This document shows positions 24,117 to 35,383 of a stretch of 64,000 bases of DNA, piece after piece. The notes under the pieces are model-generated. The model did no database searches. It was not told the origin of the DNA and was given only the letters and a program-made list of their open reading frames with translations. Position 1 is the first letter of the stretch; every line of letters starts with the position of its first letter. The translations under genes were made by a program, and so were the position numbers. This stretch comes from Paracidovorax wautersii (GTDB lineage: Bacteria; Pseudomonadota; Gammaproteobacteria; Burkholderiales; Burkholderiaceae_C), in assembly GCF_900113035.1 (NCBI RefSeq), contig NZ_FONX01000002.1, positions 468,757 through 532,756 of the forward strand. The letters run 5' to 3'.

Positions 24117-24818
24117 GTCCAGCCGCCAGCCCACGTTGTTGGCATAGGCCTGGCCCCGGTTGCTCCACCAGGTGTAGGCCGTGTCGGTGGCGGTGGGCTG
24201 CAGCCGGCGATAGACGTCGATCAGGCCGCCCGTGGCTTCGGCGGTGTGCAGCAGCTGGGTCATCCAGGCGCGCTCTTCGGGCAGGAAGCCGCTGTTCTTC
24301 TGGTTGCTGCGCCAGTTCTTCAGGTCGATCTGCTGGTGGGCGATGTTGATGTCGCCGCACAGGATGAGTTCGCGCTCGGCCTTCAGCCGCATGAGGTGCG
24401 GGTGGAACTCGGCCAGGAAGCGGAACTTGGCCTCCTGCCGCTCGGGGCCCGACGAGCCGCTGGGGAAGTACGCGCTGATGATGGAGAGCTTGCGCGCGGG
24501 CGTGTCGAAGCGCGCTTCCACGTAGCGGCCCTCGGCGTCGAATTCCGTCGAGCCGTAGCCGACGATGACGTCGGTAGGCTCATGGCGCGTATAGATGCCC
24601 ACGCCCGAATAGCCCTTCTTGGCCGCGAAATGGAAGTGGCCCGTGAGGCCGGCGAGCTGCTCGAAGCGGCCCTGCATGTCGGCGGACTGGGCCTTGATCT
24701 CCTGCACGCAAATACAATCCGGCCGGTTCGCGGCGATCCAGGCTTCGACGCCTTTCGAGGTGGCCGAGCGGATGCCGTTGAGGTTGAGGCTGGTTAATTT
24801 GAACAAAGGTGCATTCAT
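24114..24818 (-). pseudogene. xth: 5' fragment of host exodeoxyribonuclease III gene
   Basis: Encodes residues 1-234 of the host enzyme (NLNGIR, VQEIKAQ, YFPSGSSG, GDINIAHQ, WWSNRGQAY, GWRLD) and is then stopped by TAG created at the attR junction. It lacks the last 37 residues with the catalytic FSDHAP His, so the truncated product should be inactive. The start codon overlaps that of pyrE on the other strand (shared CATG at 24816-24819). The remaining promoter now faces the element. Confidence 0.93.
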
Positions 24819-25521
24819 GGTGACAGACAAGGCGCAGCCGGTGGAGCAGCAAGGCTCCCTGGCGCAGGATTTCGTGCGTTTCGCCGAGGCCTCCGGCGTG
24901 CTGCGCTTCGGCGAATTCAAGACCAAGGCGGGCCGGATGAGCCCGTACTTCTTCAATGCCGGGCTGTTCGACGACGGCGCCAAGATGGGTCGGCTGGCGG
25001 AATTCTATGCAAAGGCGCTGGTCGCCAGCGGCATCGAGTTCGACATGGTCTTCGGCCCCGCCTACAAGGGCATTCCGCTGGCCGCGACGGTGGCCGTCGA
25101 GCTGGCCCGCCTGGGCCGCAACGTGCCCTTCGCCTACAACCGCAAGGAAGCCAAGGACCACGGCGAGGGCGGCACGCTGGTGGGCGCGCCGCTCAAGGGC
25201 CGCGTGCTGATCGTGGACGACGTGATGTCCGCCGGCACGGCCGCGCGCGAATCCATCGCCCTCATCCGCGCCGCGGGCGCCGTGCCGCACGCCATCGCCA
25301 TCGCGCTGGACCGGCAGGAAAAGGCCACCGAGAACGGCCAGGACGTGGACCACAGCGCCGTGCAGTACGTGCGCAACCAGCTCGGCATGCAGGTCTGCAC
25401 CATCGCCACGCTGGCCGACCTGCTGCAGTATCTGGCGCAGAGCGGCGCGGGCGCCGACATGGCGGCCCACCACGAACGCGTGCTGGCCTACCGCGAACGC
25501 TACGGCGTAGGCGCCGCATGA
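24817..25521 (+). CDS. pyrE: Orotate phosphoribosyltransferase
   Basis: 234 aa. Forms orotidine monophosphate from orotate and PRPP in pyrimidine synthesis. GRMSPYFFNAG near the N-terminus and the PRPP loop VLIVDDVMSAGTA are diagnostic. AAAGGTG lies about six bases before the ATG at 24817, inside the first codons of the divergent xth. The next gene overlaps its stop by four bases. Confidence 0.95.
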   Translation: MVTDKAQPVEQQGSLAQDFVRFAEASGVLRFGEFKTKAGRMSPYFFNAGLFDDGAKMGRLAEFYAKALVASGIEFDMVFGPAYKGIPLAATVAVELARLGRNVPFAYNRKEAKDHGEGGTLVGAPLKGRVLIVDDVMSAGTAARESIALIRAAGAVPHAIAIALDRQEKATENGQDVDHSAVQYVRNQLGMQVCTIATLADLLQYLAQSGAGADMAAHHERVLAYRERYGVGAA

Positions 25522-26216
25522 GTCCTGCGGCCCGCCAGCCCATCGGCCCGCGTGCGCTGGCCGCTGCTGGCGTGGCCCTGGCCGGCCTCTGCTGCGCGGG
25601 CTCCGTCTGGGCGCAGCCTGCGCCGGGCGGCGGCAGCGTCTATACCTGCATCGACCGGCAGGGCCGTCGCCTCACGGCCGACCGCCCGATCCCGGAATGC
25701 AACGACCGCGAGCAGCGCGTGCTGGACCAGACGGGCGCGGAGCGCCGCCGCATGGGCCCGTCGCTCACCGAGAACGAACGCGCCGCGGCCGAGGCCCAGC
25801 ACCAGCGCGAGGCCGCCGAGCGCGCCCGCGTGGCCGAAGAGCGCCGGCGCGAGCGCGTGCTGGCCGCGCGCTACCCCACGCAGAGCGCGCACGATGCCGA
25901 GCGCGCCGCGGCGCTGGCCCGGGTGGACGACGTGACTGCCGTGACCCAGAAGCATGTGGATGAGCTGCTGCGCGACCGCAATAAGCTGGAGGCGGAACTG
26001 GCCGCCTACGCCGGCACGCCGGGCAAGGCACCCATGGCGCTGCGCCGGCAGCTGGCCGAGCAGGACCAGGTCCTGGAGACGCACAAGCGCTTCGTGGCCG
26101 CGCAGGAGGCCGAGAAGCGCCGGGTGAACCAGCGCTTCGATGCCGAACGGGCCGTGCTGCAGCCGATCTGGGCGGGCAAGCCGGCCGCGCCGGAAGCCGC
26201 CGCGGCGGAGCGCTGA
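25518..26216 (+). CDS. DUF4124-domain secreted protein
   Basis: 232 aa. Signal peptide (cleavage near VWAQ), then a DUF4124 segment with VYTCIDRQGRRLTADRPIPEC, followed by a long charged, helix-forming region rich in Ala, Glu and Arg (about residues 80-210). The family is widespread in beta-proteobacteria; its role is unknown, with an envelope function assumed. The ATGA overlap with pyrE indicates an operon. Confidence 0.85.
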   Translation: MSPAARQPIGPRALAAAGVALAGLCCAGSVWAQPAPGGGSVYTCIDRQGRRLTADRPIPECNDREQRVLDQTGAERRRMGPSLTENERAAAEAQHQREAAERARVAEERRRERVLAARYPTQSAHDAERAAALARVDDVTAVTQKHVDELLRDRNKLEAELAAYAGTPGKAPMALRRQLAEQDQVLETHKRFVAAQEAEKRRVNQRFDAERAVLQPIWAGKPAAPEAAAAER

Positions 26217-26225
26217 GCCGCCCAC

Positions 26226-26255
26226 CGCCCAGGCCCAGGCGCCATGGCCTGGGCG
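26226..26255. terminator. Inverted repeat between convergent genes
   Basis: CGCCCAGGC and GCCTGGGCG, nine-base arms 12 bases apart, in the 45-bp gap between the DUF4124 gene and gatB. No T run, so an intrinsic terminator is only possible. Confidence 0.35.
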
Positions 26256-26261
26256 TCAGCC

Positions 26262-27719
26262 TCAGGCCGCAGCCAGCTTGGCGCGCAGCATGTCGTTGAC
26301 CTGCTGCGGGTTGGCCTTGCCGCGGCTGGCCTTCATCGCCTGGCCGACCAGCGCGTTGAACGCCTTGTCCTTGCCGGCCTTGAACTGGGCCACGTTGTCG
26401 GGGTTGGCGGCGATCACCTCGTCGATGATCTTCTCCAGCGCGCCGGAATCGTTCATCTGCTTGAGGCCCTTGGCCTCGATGAGCGCGTCCACGTCGCTGC
26501 CTTCGCCGGTCCAGAGCGCCTCGAACACCTGGCGGGCGGCGGCGTTGGAGATGGTGCCGTCGGCGATGCGGCCGACGAGCTTCGCCAGCAGCGCGGCCGT
26601 GACCGGCGCGGCGGCGATGTCGGTCTCGCCAGCATTCACGCGGCGCGAGATCTCGCCCATGATCCAGTTGCTCGCGAGCTTCGGTTGCCCGCTGGCCTTC
26701 GCGGCCTCTTCGAAGTAGGCCGCCATGGCCTTCGATTGCGTGAGCGTGGTCGCGTCGTATTCGGGCAGGCCGTAGTCGGCCACGAAGCGCGCCGCCATGG
26801 TGCGCGGCAGTTCGGGCATGCGCGCCCGCTCTTCCTGCACCCACTGCTCCGAAATCCGTAGCGGCGGCAGGTCCGGGTCGGGGAAGTAGCGGTAGTCGGC
26901 CGCGTCTTCCTTGGTGCGCATGGCGCGCGTTTCGCCCGTGTCGGGGTCGAACAGCACGGTGGCCTGCTGGATGGCGTGGCCGTCCTCGATCTGGTCGATC
27001 TGCCAGCGGATCTCGTAGTCGATCGCCTGCTGCATGAACTTGAAGCTGTTCAGGTTCTTGATCTCGCGGCGCGTGCCCAGCGGAGCGCCGGGCTTGCGCA
27101 CGGAGACGTTGGCGTCGCAGCGGAACGAGCCTTCCTGCATGTTGCCGTCGCAGATGCCGATCCAGGTGACGATCTTGTGCAGCTCGCGGGCATAGGCCAC
27201 GGCTTCCTCGCTGCTGCGGATGTCGGGCTCGGTCACGATCTCCAGCAGCGGCGTGCCGGCGCGGTTCAGGTCGATGCCCGACTGGCCGATGAAGTCCTCG
27301 TGCAGCGACTTGCCCGCGTCTTCCTCGAGGTGGGCGCGTACCAGGCGCACGGTCTTCTTCTCGTCGCCCAGGAAGAACGACACTTCGCCGCCCTGCACCA
27401 CCGGGATCTCGAACTGGCTGATCTGGTAGCCCTTGGGCAGGTCGGGGTAGAAGTAGTTCTTGCGGGCGAAAATGCTCTCCGGCGCAATCGTGGAGCCGAG
27501 GGCCAGTCCTAATTTGATAGCGCAGGCCACGGCCTCGCGGTTCATCACCGGCAACGTGCCGGGCAGCGCCAGGTCCACCGCGCAGGCCTGGGTGTTGGGC
27601 TCGGCGCCGAAGGCCGTGGGCGCACGGCTGAAGATCTTCGACTGCGTGGCGAGCTGGGTGTGGGTCTCGAAGCCGATGACGACTTCGTAGCCGTGGATCA
27701 ATTTGCTGGTGGTCGTCAT
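26262..27719 (-). CDS. gatB: Aspartyl/glutamyl-tRNA amidotransferase subunit B
   Basis: 485 aa. Kinase/tRNA-recognition subunit of GatCAB, which converts Asp-tRNA(Asn) or Glu-tRNA(Gln) to the amide form using ammonia from GatA. GatB catalytic part with [20 protein letters not shown] and the GatB/Yqey tail ([20 protein letters not shown]). Last gene of gatC-gatA-gatB; one base separates it from gatA. Confidence 0.97.
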   Translation of the reverse strand: MTTTSKLIHGYEVVIGFETHTQLATQSKIFSRAPTAFGAEPNTQACAVDLALPGTLPVMNREAVACAIKLGLALGSTIAPESIFARKNYFYPDLPKGYQISQFEIPVVQGGEVSFFLGDEKKTVRLVRAHLEEDAGKSLHEDFIGQSGIDLNRAGTPLLEIVTEPDIRSSEEAVAYARELHKIVTWIGICDGNMQEGSFRCDANVSVRKPGAPLGTRREIKNLNSFKFMQQAIDYEIRWQIDQIEDGHAIQQATVLFDPDTGETRAMRTKEDAADYRYFPDPDLPPLRISEQWVQEERARMPELPRTMAARFVADYGLPEYDATTLTQSKAMAAYFEEAAKASGQPKLASNWIMGEISRRVNAGETDIAAAPVTAALLAKLVGRIADGTISNAAARQVFEALWTGEGSDVDALIEAKGLKQMNDSGALEKIIDEVIAANPDNVAQFKAGKDKAFNALVGQAMKASRGKANPQQVNDMLRAKLAAA

Positions 27720-27720
27720 G

Positions 27721-29223
27721 TCACAGGCCTCCCGGCGCGCGGAGGTGGAAGTCGGTCGCCTGCTGCAGCCGGTGCGCGGCGTTCAGCAGGCGGCCTTCCT
27801 GGAAGTAGTTGCCGATGAGCTGCAGGCCCACGGGCATGCCGCCTTCGCCGAAACCGGCGGGCACGCTCATGCCGGGCAGGCCGGCCAGCGACGCGGGCAG
27901 GGTGAAGATGTCGGCCAGGTAGTCGGCCAGCGGGTCGTTGCTGTGCTCGCCCAGCTTCCAGGCCACCGTGGGGGCCACCGGGCCGGCGATCAGGTCGCAT
28001 TCCTTGAACGCGTTCTGGAAGTCGTCGGCGATCATGCGGCGGATCTTCTGCGCCTGCAGGTAGTAGGCGTCGTAGTAGCCGTGCGAGAGCACGTAGGCGC
28101 CGATCATGATGCGGCGCTTGACCTCGTCGCCGAAGCCTTCGGCGCGCGTCTTCTTGTACATGTCCACCAGGTCGGTGTAGTCCTTGGCGCGATGGCCGAA
28201 CTTCACGCCGTCGAAGCGGCTCAGGTTCGACGAGGCCTCGGCCGGCGCGATGATGTAGTACACCGGGATGGACAGCTCGGTGCGCGGCAGCGTGATGGGC
28301 ACCAGCTTGGCGCCGAGCTTCTCGTATTCCTTGAGCGCGCCATCCACGGCGGCGCGCACGTCGGGCGCCAGGCCTTCGCCGAAGAACTCGGCCGGGATGC
28401 CGATGCGCAGGCCGTCGATGGAGTCGTTCAGCTTCGCGCTGAAGTCTTCGGCGGGCACGTCCAGGCTGGTGGAGTCGCGGTCCGGATCGGGGCCGCAGAT
28501 CGCCGAGAGCAGCAGGGCGCAGTCTTCGGCGCTGCGGGCCATCGGGCCGGCCTGGTCCAGGCTGGAGGCGAAGGCGATCATGCCGTAGCGGCTGGCGCGG
28601 CCGTAGGTGGGCTTGATGCCGGTGACGCCGCAGAACGAGGCCGGCTGGCGGATGGATCCGCCGGTGTCGGTGCCCGTCACGGCGGGGGCCAGGCGCGCGG
28701 CCACGGCCACGGCGCTGCCGCCCGAGGAGCCGCCCGGTACGCGGTCGGTGGCCCAGGGGTTGCGCACGGGGGCGGGCGCATCGCTGCCCACGGGGGCGAT
28801 GGCCGAGTTCTCGTTGGCCGAGCCCATGGCGAATTCATCGCAGTTGAGCTTGCCCAGCGTCACCGCGCCGGCATCGGCCAGGCGCGTGACCACGGTGGCG
28901 TCGAAGGGCGAGCGGTAGCCGGCCAGCATCTTCGAGCCGGCGGTGGTGGGGAAGTCGCGCGTGACGAAGATGTCCTTGTGGGCGATGGGCACGCCCGCCA
29001 GCGGGCCGGCCGTGCCGGCGGCGATGGCCGCGTCCTGCCCGCGGGCCTGGGCCAGCGTGGCCTCTTCGTTCACGGCCACGAAGGCACCCAGCTGCCGGTG
29101 GGCGTTGGCGCGGGCCAAAAAGTGCTGCGCCGCCTCGACGGCGGAGACCTGCTTGGCCGCCAGGTGGCGGGCGAGGTCGGCGACGCTCAGGTCGTGCAGG
29201 GCGGAGTTCTTCATGTCGGTCAT
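27721..29223 (-). CDS. gatA: Aspartyl/glutamyl-tRNA amidotransferase subunit A
   Basis: 500 aa. Glutaminase subunit with the amidase signature: Lys in PIAHKDIF, and the Ser-cisSer pair in GGSSGGSA and [11 protein letters not shown]. It supplies ammonia to GatB through the complex. I start at ATG 29223 (MTDMKNSAL); Met at 29214 is a close alternative and the open frame further upstream lies inside gatC. Thirteen bases separate it from gatC. Confidence 0.96.
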   Translation of the reverse strand: MTDMKNSALHDLSVADLARHLAAKQVSAVEAAQHFLARANAHRQLGAFVAVNEEATLAQARGQDAAIAAGTAGPLAGVPIAHKDIFVTRDFPTTAGSKMLAGYRSPFDATVVTRLADAGAVTLGKLNCDEFAMGSANENSAIAPVGSDAPAPVRNPWATDRVPGGSSGGSAVAVAARLAPAVTGTDTGGSIRQPASFCGVTGIKPTYGRASRYGMIAFASSLDQAGPMARSAEDCALLLSAICGPDPDRDSTSLDVPAEDFSAKLNDSIDGLRIGIPAEFFGEGLAPDVRAAVDGALKEYEKLGAKLVPITLPRTELSIPVYYIIAPAEASSNLSRFDGVKFGHRAKDYTDLVDMYKKTRAEGFGDEVKRRIMIGAYVLSHGYYDAYYLQAQKIRRMIADDFQNAFKECDLIAGPVAPTVAWKLGEHSNDPLADYLADIFTLPASLAGLPGMSVPAGFGEGGMPVGLQLIGNYFQEGRLLNAAHRLQQATDFHLRAPGGL

Positions 29224-29236
29224 GCTGCGCCGCTCC

Positions 29237-29536
29237 TCACTCGATGACCTTGGGCACCAGGAACAGGCCGCGCTCGACGGCCGGCGCGCTGCGCTGGTTG
29301 GCCTCGCGCTGGTCGGGCTCGCTGGCCACGTCCTCGCGCAGGCGCAGCGCCACGTCCTGGATCGCCGCCACCGGATGGGGCAGGGGTGCGATGCCGGTGG
29401 TGTCCACGGCGCGCATCTTCTCGACGATGCCGAAGAAGCCGTTGAGCTGGGTGAGCATGCGCTCACTGTCGGCGGGGCTGAGTTCCAGCCGCGCCAGATT
29501 GGCGATGCGGCCGATATCCTGGGGTGTCAGTGCCAT
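29237..29536 (-). CDS. gatC: Aspartyl/glutamyl-tRNA amidotransferase subunit C
   Basis: 99 aa, the usual small stabilising subunit of GatCAB. The N-terminal [10 protein letters not shown] and central [10 protein letters not shown] are typical. First gene of the operon, divergent from mreB across 213 bp. That gap contains a TTATTCACA and a TATTAT that may belong to the mreB promoter, but no confident promoter could be assigned to either side. Confidence 0.96.
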   Translation of the reverse strand: MALTPQDIGRIANLARLELSPADSERMLTQLNGFFGIVEKMRAVDTTGIAPLPHPVAAIQDVALRLREDVASEPDQREANQRSAPAVERGLFLVPKVIE

Positions 29537-29749
29537 AGGGTGGGAGCGATGTCGGCGCGCAGAAACGGGATGTAAAGCCCAATTCAGCCACGCGCGATTG
29601 AAAGTTATTCACAGGGGATGCGGTATTATCCCGCCTTTGCCGCAATAGCCTCTCCAACGCCGGTCATTGGGCGAAAAAAGCCAGCAAACACCCCGTAAAA
29701 CCAGGCGACGGCCAGCCGAAGCGCGTGCCGTGCCCAAGAGGAATATTGA

Positions 29750-30793
<1,044 letters not shown>

Positions 30794-30927
30794 GGCGAGA
30801 TGGCCCTGCGCCTGGTGGCTGGCCCCTGCGCAGGGCGGTACGCCGTGCCGGCGCAGGCGTGCGCGCTTCGGGCTGCTGCCTGAGCCCGCCCCTTGCTGGC
30901 GCCGCCTTGCCCTGACAGGTCCTTCGC

Positions 30928-31851
30928 ATGTTCTTCGGCACCCTTGAGCGGTCTGCTCCGTCCTTCTTCCGGCAAGGGCCGTCGCCGCTTTCCCGCCTCG
31001 TCCTCTACAGCGCCCTGGCGCTGTTTTTGATGGTGGCCGACGCCCGCTTCGGCGTCACCGGCCTGCTGCGCAACGCCATCTCGACCGTGCTGTATCCGCT
31101 GCAGTGGACCATGCTGCAGCCGGTGGACTTCGCCCGCCGCGCGGCGGACTACCTGCAGACGCTGGAGACTGCCCAGCAGACCCGCGACGAGGCCCAGCGC
31201 AAGATGGCCGAGATGGCGCAGCGCGTCAACCAGGCCGAAGACCTGCAGCAGGAAAACGCCCGCCTGCGCAAGCTGCTCGAACTGCGCGAGCGCCTCACCA
31301 CGCCCGCCCATGCCGCCCAGGTCATCTACGACACGGCGGACCCCTACACCCGGCGCGTGGTCATCGACCGCGGCCAGGTGGCGGGCGTCCAGCTGGGCTC
31401 CCCGGTGATGGACGCCGCCGGCGTGCTGGGCCAGGTGACCCGGGTGCTGCCGCTGGTCAGCGAGGTCACGCTGCTGATCGACCGCGACCAGGCCATTCCC
31501 GTGATGAACGTCCGCACCGGCGCGCGCAGCGTGGCCTACGGCGACCCGGTGGCCGCCCATAGCGGCGGCATGGAGCTGCGCTTCATGCCCGGCAATGCCG
31601 ACGTGCAGGAGGGCGACCTGCTCACCACCAGCGGCGTCGATGGCCTGTACCCCTCGGGCCTGCCGGTGGCGCGCGTGGTGCGCGTGGAGCGCCGTGCCGA
31701 TTCCGCCTTCGCACGCATCTACTGCGTGCCGCTGGCCCAGATGCTGGGCGCGCGCCACGTCATGGTGCTGCAGCCGCTCACCGACGAGCTGCCCGAGCGC
31801 CCGGCCCCTCCCGACCCAGCGCCCAAGCGCAGCAACAAGGCCCGCCGATGA
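30928..31851 (+). CDS. mreC: Rod-shape protein MreC
   Basis: 307 aa. Periplasmic scaffold of the elongasome. One membrane segment near residues 24-44, coiled coil near 70-115 (ETAQQTRDEAQRKMAEMAQR), then the beta-rich MreC domain. C-terminal Pro/Lys tail. It overlaps mreD by four bases. The 134-bp gap before it holds a CCCTGCGCAGGG palindrome but no gene. Confidence 0.95.
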   Translation: MFFGTLERSAPSFFRQGPSPLSRLVLYSALALFLMVADARFGVTGLLRNAISTVLYPLQWTMLQPVDFARRAADYLQTLETAQQTRDEAQRKMAEMAQRVNQAEDLQQENARLRKLLELRERLTTPAHAAQVIYDTADPYTRRVVIDRGQVAGVQLGSPVMDAAGVLGQVTRVLPLVSEVTLLIDRDQAIPVMNVRTGARSVAYGDPVAAHSGGMELRFMPGNADVQEGDLLTTSGVDGLYPSGLPVARVVRVERRADSAFARIYCVPLAQMLGARHVMVLQPLTDELPERPAPPDPAPKRSNKARR

Positions 31852-32366
31852 TCATGCCCAAAGGCCAGCAGCTGCTGCTGCCGGCACGCCCGCTCTTCAT
31901 CGCGGCCAGCTTGCTGGCCGCGCTGGCCTTCAACATGCTGCCGCTGGGCCGCGTGGTCTGGACGCCCGACCTGCTCCTGGTGCTGCTGGCGTTCTGGGGC
32001 GTGCACCAGCCCCAGCGCGTGGGCATGGGCGTGGCGTTCTCGCTGGGCGTGTGCATGGACGTGGTGCAGTCGGCCCTGCTGGGTCAGCACGCGCTGGCCT
32101 ACATCGCGCTGATGTACGGCGCCATCTACGCGCACCGCCGCCTGCTGTGGTTCAGCGTGTGGCCGCAGGCGCTGCAGGTGTTGCCGCTCTTCGTGGTGGC
32201 CCATGCCATCGAGCTGCTGCTGCGCCTGCTGACCGGCGGCATCGTGCCGGGCATCGAAGGCCTGGCCGCGCCGGTGCTGGAAGCACTGCTCTGGCCGCTG
32301 GCCAGCTGGGTGCTGCTCGCGCCCCAGCGCCGTCCGCCGGAACCCGATGAGAACCGGCCCCTCTAA
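31848..32366 (+). CDS. mreD: Rod-shape protein MreD
   Basis: 172 aa, five or six membrane segments, the integral-membrane partner of MreC in the elongasome. The ATG overlaps the mreC stop, a coupled arrangement. Followed after 116 bp by mrdA. Confidence 0.92.
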   Translation: MIMPKGQQLLLPARPLFIAASLLAALAFNMLPLGRVVWTPDLLLVLLAFWGVHQPQRVGMGVAFSLGVCMDVVQSALLGQHALAYIALMYGAIYAHRRLLWFSVWPQALQVLPLFVVAHAIELLLRLLTGGIVPGIEGLAAPVLEALLWPLASWVLLAPQRRPPEPDENRPL

Positions 32367-32482
32367 AAGGGCATGAACGCTCCGCCGTGCCCGCCCGCCC
32401 CGCCAGAACCCGCCCCTGCCGCGTTGCCGCCACCCGCCGCAGCCCGCGCCCTGGCTGCCCCCTTCACACCTTCTGAGCCTGC

Positions 32483-34426
32483 ATGACCGAGCTGCGCAAC
32501 AACGAGGCCGACGCGTCCCGCTTCCGGATGCGCGTGCTGGCCGTGGGGGCCGTCGTCTTCCTGGCCTTCTGCCTGATCGTCGGGCGCCTGATCGTGCTGC
32601 AGGTGGTGCGCCACGAAGACCTGGCCGAGCAGGCCGAGAGCAACCGCACGGCGGTCGTGCCCATCGTGCCCAACCGCGGCCTCATCGTGGACCGCAACGG
32701 CGTGGTGCTGGCCACCAACTATTCGGCCTACACGCTGGAGATCACGCCGTCCAAGGTCGATGACCTCGAAGGCACCATCGACGAGCTCTCGAAGGTGGTG
32801 GACATCCATGCGCGCGACCGCCGCCGCTTCAAGCGGCTGATGGAGGACGCGCGCAGCTTCGAGTCGCTGCCCATCCGCACCCGGCTGACCGACGAAGAGG
32901 TGGCGCGCTTCACGGCCCAGCGCTACCGCTTCCCCGGCGTGGACGTGAAGGCGCGGCTCTTTCGCACCTACCCGATGGGCGAGGTGGCCAGCCATGCCAT
33001 CGGCTACATCGGCCGCATAAACCAGCGCGAGAAGGCCCGCATCGAGGATTCGGACGAGGCCGCCAACTACCGCGGCACCGACCACATCGGCAAGCTGGGC
33101 GTGGAGCAGAGCTTCGAGACCACGCTGCACGGCCAGACCGGCGTGGAGCGCATGGAGACCTCCGCCGGCGGCCATGCCGTGCGGCGCCTGGCCAGCTACC
33201 CGGCCACGCCGGGCAACACGGTGATGCTGTCGCTGGACATCAAGCTGCAGAAGATGGTGGAAGACCTCTTCGGCGACCGGCGCGGCGCGCTGGTGGCCAT
33301 CGACCCGCGCAACGGCGAGATCCTGGCGCTGGTTTCCAAGCCCACCTTCGACCCGAACCTGTTCGTCGAAGGCATCGACTCGGAGAACTGGCAGGCGCTC
33401 AACGAATCGATCGACAAGCCGCTGCTCAACCGCGCGCTGCGCGGCACCTACCCGCCCGGCTCCACCTACAAGCCCTTCATGGCGCTGGGCGCGCTGGAGC
33501 TGGGCAAGCGCTCGCCCACGGCGATCTTCAACGACCCCGGCTATTTCACCTACGGCGGGCGCACCTTCCGCAGCCACGAAGGCGGCCTGGGCCCGGTGGA
33601 CATGCAGCGCGCCATCCAGTTCTCCAGCAACACCTACTTCTATTCGCTCGCGGTGGACATGGGCGTGGATACCATCCACGACTTCATGAAGCCGCTGGGC
33701 TTCGGCCAGCTCACCGGCATCGACCTGGGCGGCGAGGTGCGCGGCGTGCTGCCCAGCACCGAGTGGAAGCGCAACACCTACAAGCGCCCCGAGCAGCGGC
33801 GCTGGTATTCGGGCGAAACCGTGTCGCTGGGCATCGGCCAGGGCTACAACAACTTCACCATGCTGCAGCTGGCCAGCGCCGAGGCCACGCTGGCCAATGG
33901 CGGCACGCGCTTTCGGCCGCACCTCGTCAAGGCGATCCGCGACACCGTGAGCGGCCAGGTCACCGAGGTGCCGCAGCCGCCCGGCCAGCCGCTGGGCTAC
34001 GCGCGCAAGAACGTGGAGATCGTGCGCAACGCGCTCGTGTCCGTGAACAAGGGCGGTACGGGCACCCGGATCTTCGCCGGCGCGCCCTACACCTCGGCCG
34101 GCAAGACCGGCACGGCGCAGGCCGTGAGCCTGGGCCAGAACGTGAAATACAACGCCAAGGCGATGGAAGAGCACCAGCGCGACCACTCGCTCTTCGCCGC
34201 GTTCGCCCCGGCCGAGAACCCGCAGGTGGCCGTGGCCCTGATCGTGGAGAACGCCGGCTTCGGCGCCGCGGCTGCCGGCCCCATCGCACGCCGCGTGTTC
34301 GACTACGTGCTGCTGGGCCAGTACCCCAGCGTGGAAGACATGGCCGCCGTGGCCAAGGGCCAGGCCAGCGCGCCCATCGGCACGCCGCGCCGAGCGGCCG
34401 ATGTGCCGCTCGTCACCGCGCCCTGA
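32483..34426 (+). CDS. mrdA: Penicillin-binding protein 2 (elongasome transpeptidase)
   Basis: 647 aa. Membrane anchor near residues 20-40, non-penicillin-binding dimerisation domain, then transpeptidase with S327-TYK (PGSTYKP), S381-SN and K541-TG. Cross-links peptidoglycan during lateral growth. Fourth gene of the mre cluster. The rodA gene that often follows is not here; the next gene is an unrelated transporter on the other strand. Confidence 0.96.
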   Translation: MTELRNNEADASRFRMRVLAVGAVVFLAFCLIVGRLIVLQVVRHEDLAEQAESNRTAVVPIVPNRGLIVDRNGVVLATNYSAYTLEITPSKVDDLEGTIDELSKVVDIHARDRRRFKRLMEDARSFESLPIRTRLTDEEVARFTAQRYRFPGVDVKARLFRTYPMGEVASHAIGYIGRINQREKARIEDSDEAANYRGTDHIGKLGVEQSFETTLHGQTGVERMETSAGGHAVRRLASYPATPGNTVMLSLDIKLQKMVEDLFGDRRGALVAIDPRNGEILALVSKPTFDPNLFVEGIDSENWQALNESIDKPLLNRALRGTYPPGSTYKPFMALGALELGKRSPTAIFNDPGYFTYGGRTFRSHEGGLGPVDMQRAIQFSSNTYFYSLAVDMGVDTIHDFMKPLGFGQLTGIDLGGEVRGVLPSTEWKRNTYKRPEQRRWYSGETVSLGIGQGYNNFTMLQLASAEATLANGGTRFRPHLVKAIRDTVSGQVTEVPQPPGQPLGYARKNVEIVRNALVSVNKGGTGTRIFAGAPYTSAGKTGTAQAVSLGQNVKYNAKAMEEHQRDHSLFAAFAPAENPQVAVALIVENAGFGAAAAGPIARRVFDYVLLGQYPSVEDMAAVAKGQASAPIGTPRRAADVPLVTAP

Positions 34427-34486
34427 GCGGGTTTCAGGCGCTGCTCGCAGAACCCTGCGGCCCGGGCCGGGCCGGAAAGCAGGCCG

Positions 34487-35383
34487 CTAGCTGGCGCTCT
34501 TGAGCGGCGCCGCCGCCGGCTGCCACTGGCTCACCACCAGCGCCAGCACGATCAGCGCCGCGCCGGCCATGCCCGCCGGGCCCATGCGTTCGCCGATCAG
34601 CACCCAGGCCGTGAGCGCGGCGAAGACCGGCTCCAGCCCGAAGACGATGGCGCTGCGCATCGCGTCCACCCGCTGCTGGCCCCAAGCCTGCAGCGTCACC
34701 ACCAGCACGCTGGCCACCATGCCCAGATAGAGCAGCGCCGCCCACGAGGCCGCCGGCAGGGCCGCGAGCGTGTCCAGCGACGAGGCCACGCCGCCGTGCC
34801 GGATCAGCAGCAGCACGGCCGATGCGGCGAACATCACCAGCGCCTGCACCGCCGCCATGCGCGTGGCGCGCAGCGGCGCCTGCGCGGTGCGGCGCGCGCA
34901 GTCTTCCAGCGTGAGGATGTAGATGGCGTAGAACACCGTGCTGGCCAGCGTCAGCGTATCGCCCAGGTTCCAGGGCTCGTTCTCGTGGAACATCAGCGCC
35001 ATGCCGGCCAGCGCCATCGCGCAGGCGGCCCAGAGCGGCCAGCCGTAGCGCCGCCCCAGCACCGCCATGGCCAGCAGCGGCACCACCAGCACGTTGAGCC
35101 CGGTGACGAATGCGTTGCGGTTGCTGCTGGTGCGCGCCAGCCCCTCGATCTGCAGCCAGAAGGCCAGGAACAGCAGCCCGCCCAGCAGCAGGCCCCAGCG
35201 CAGCTCCGCCCGGCGCAGGCCGCGCCACACGGGCGCGAGCACCACCAGGGCGATGGCGAAGCGCAGCCAGATCAGCTGCAGCGCGTCGAGCTGCGCGGAG
35301 AGCAGCTTCATGGCCGGGAAGGTGGTGCCCCAGACCAGGGTCACCAGCAGCAGGGCCAGCAGGCCCAGTCGTTCTGCGCGCAT
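34487..35383 (-). CDS. EamA/DMT-family transporter
   Basis: 298 aa, ten membrane segments in two EamA repeats; TLVWGTTFPAMK near the start and LEPVFAALTAWVLIGERMG in the second repeat are characteristic. Probably exports metabolites or amino acids; substrate unknown. The ATG at 35383 begins the first membrane segment; the open frame before it has no homology. Convergent with mrdA. Confidence 0.88.
   Translation of the reverse strand: MRAERLGLLALLLVTLVWGTTFPAMKLLSAQLDALQLIWLRFAIALVVLAPVWRGLRRAELRWGLLLGGLLFLAFWLQIEGLARTSSNRNAFVTGLNVLVVPLLAMAVLGRRYGWPLWAACAMALAGMALMFHENEPWNLGDTLTLASTVFYAIYILTLEDCARRTAQAPLRATRMAAVQALVMFAASAVLLLIRHGGVASSLDTLAALPAASWAALLYLGMVASVLVVTLQAWGQQRVDAMRSAIVFGLEPVFAALTAWVLIGERMGPAGMAGAALIVLALVVSQWQPAAAPLKSAS

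Noticed and set aside
22492..24360. Recombinase extended to 24360
   Set aside because: The added residues are host xth DNA in a different frame; resolvase homology starts at the ATG at 24081.
29605..29613. DnaA box TTATTCACA upstream of mreB
   Set aside because: A single isolated match with no cluster and no origin features.
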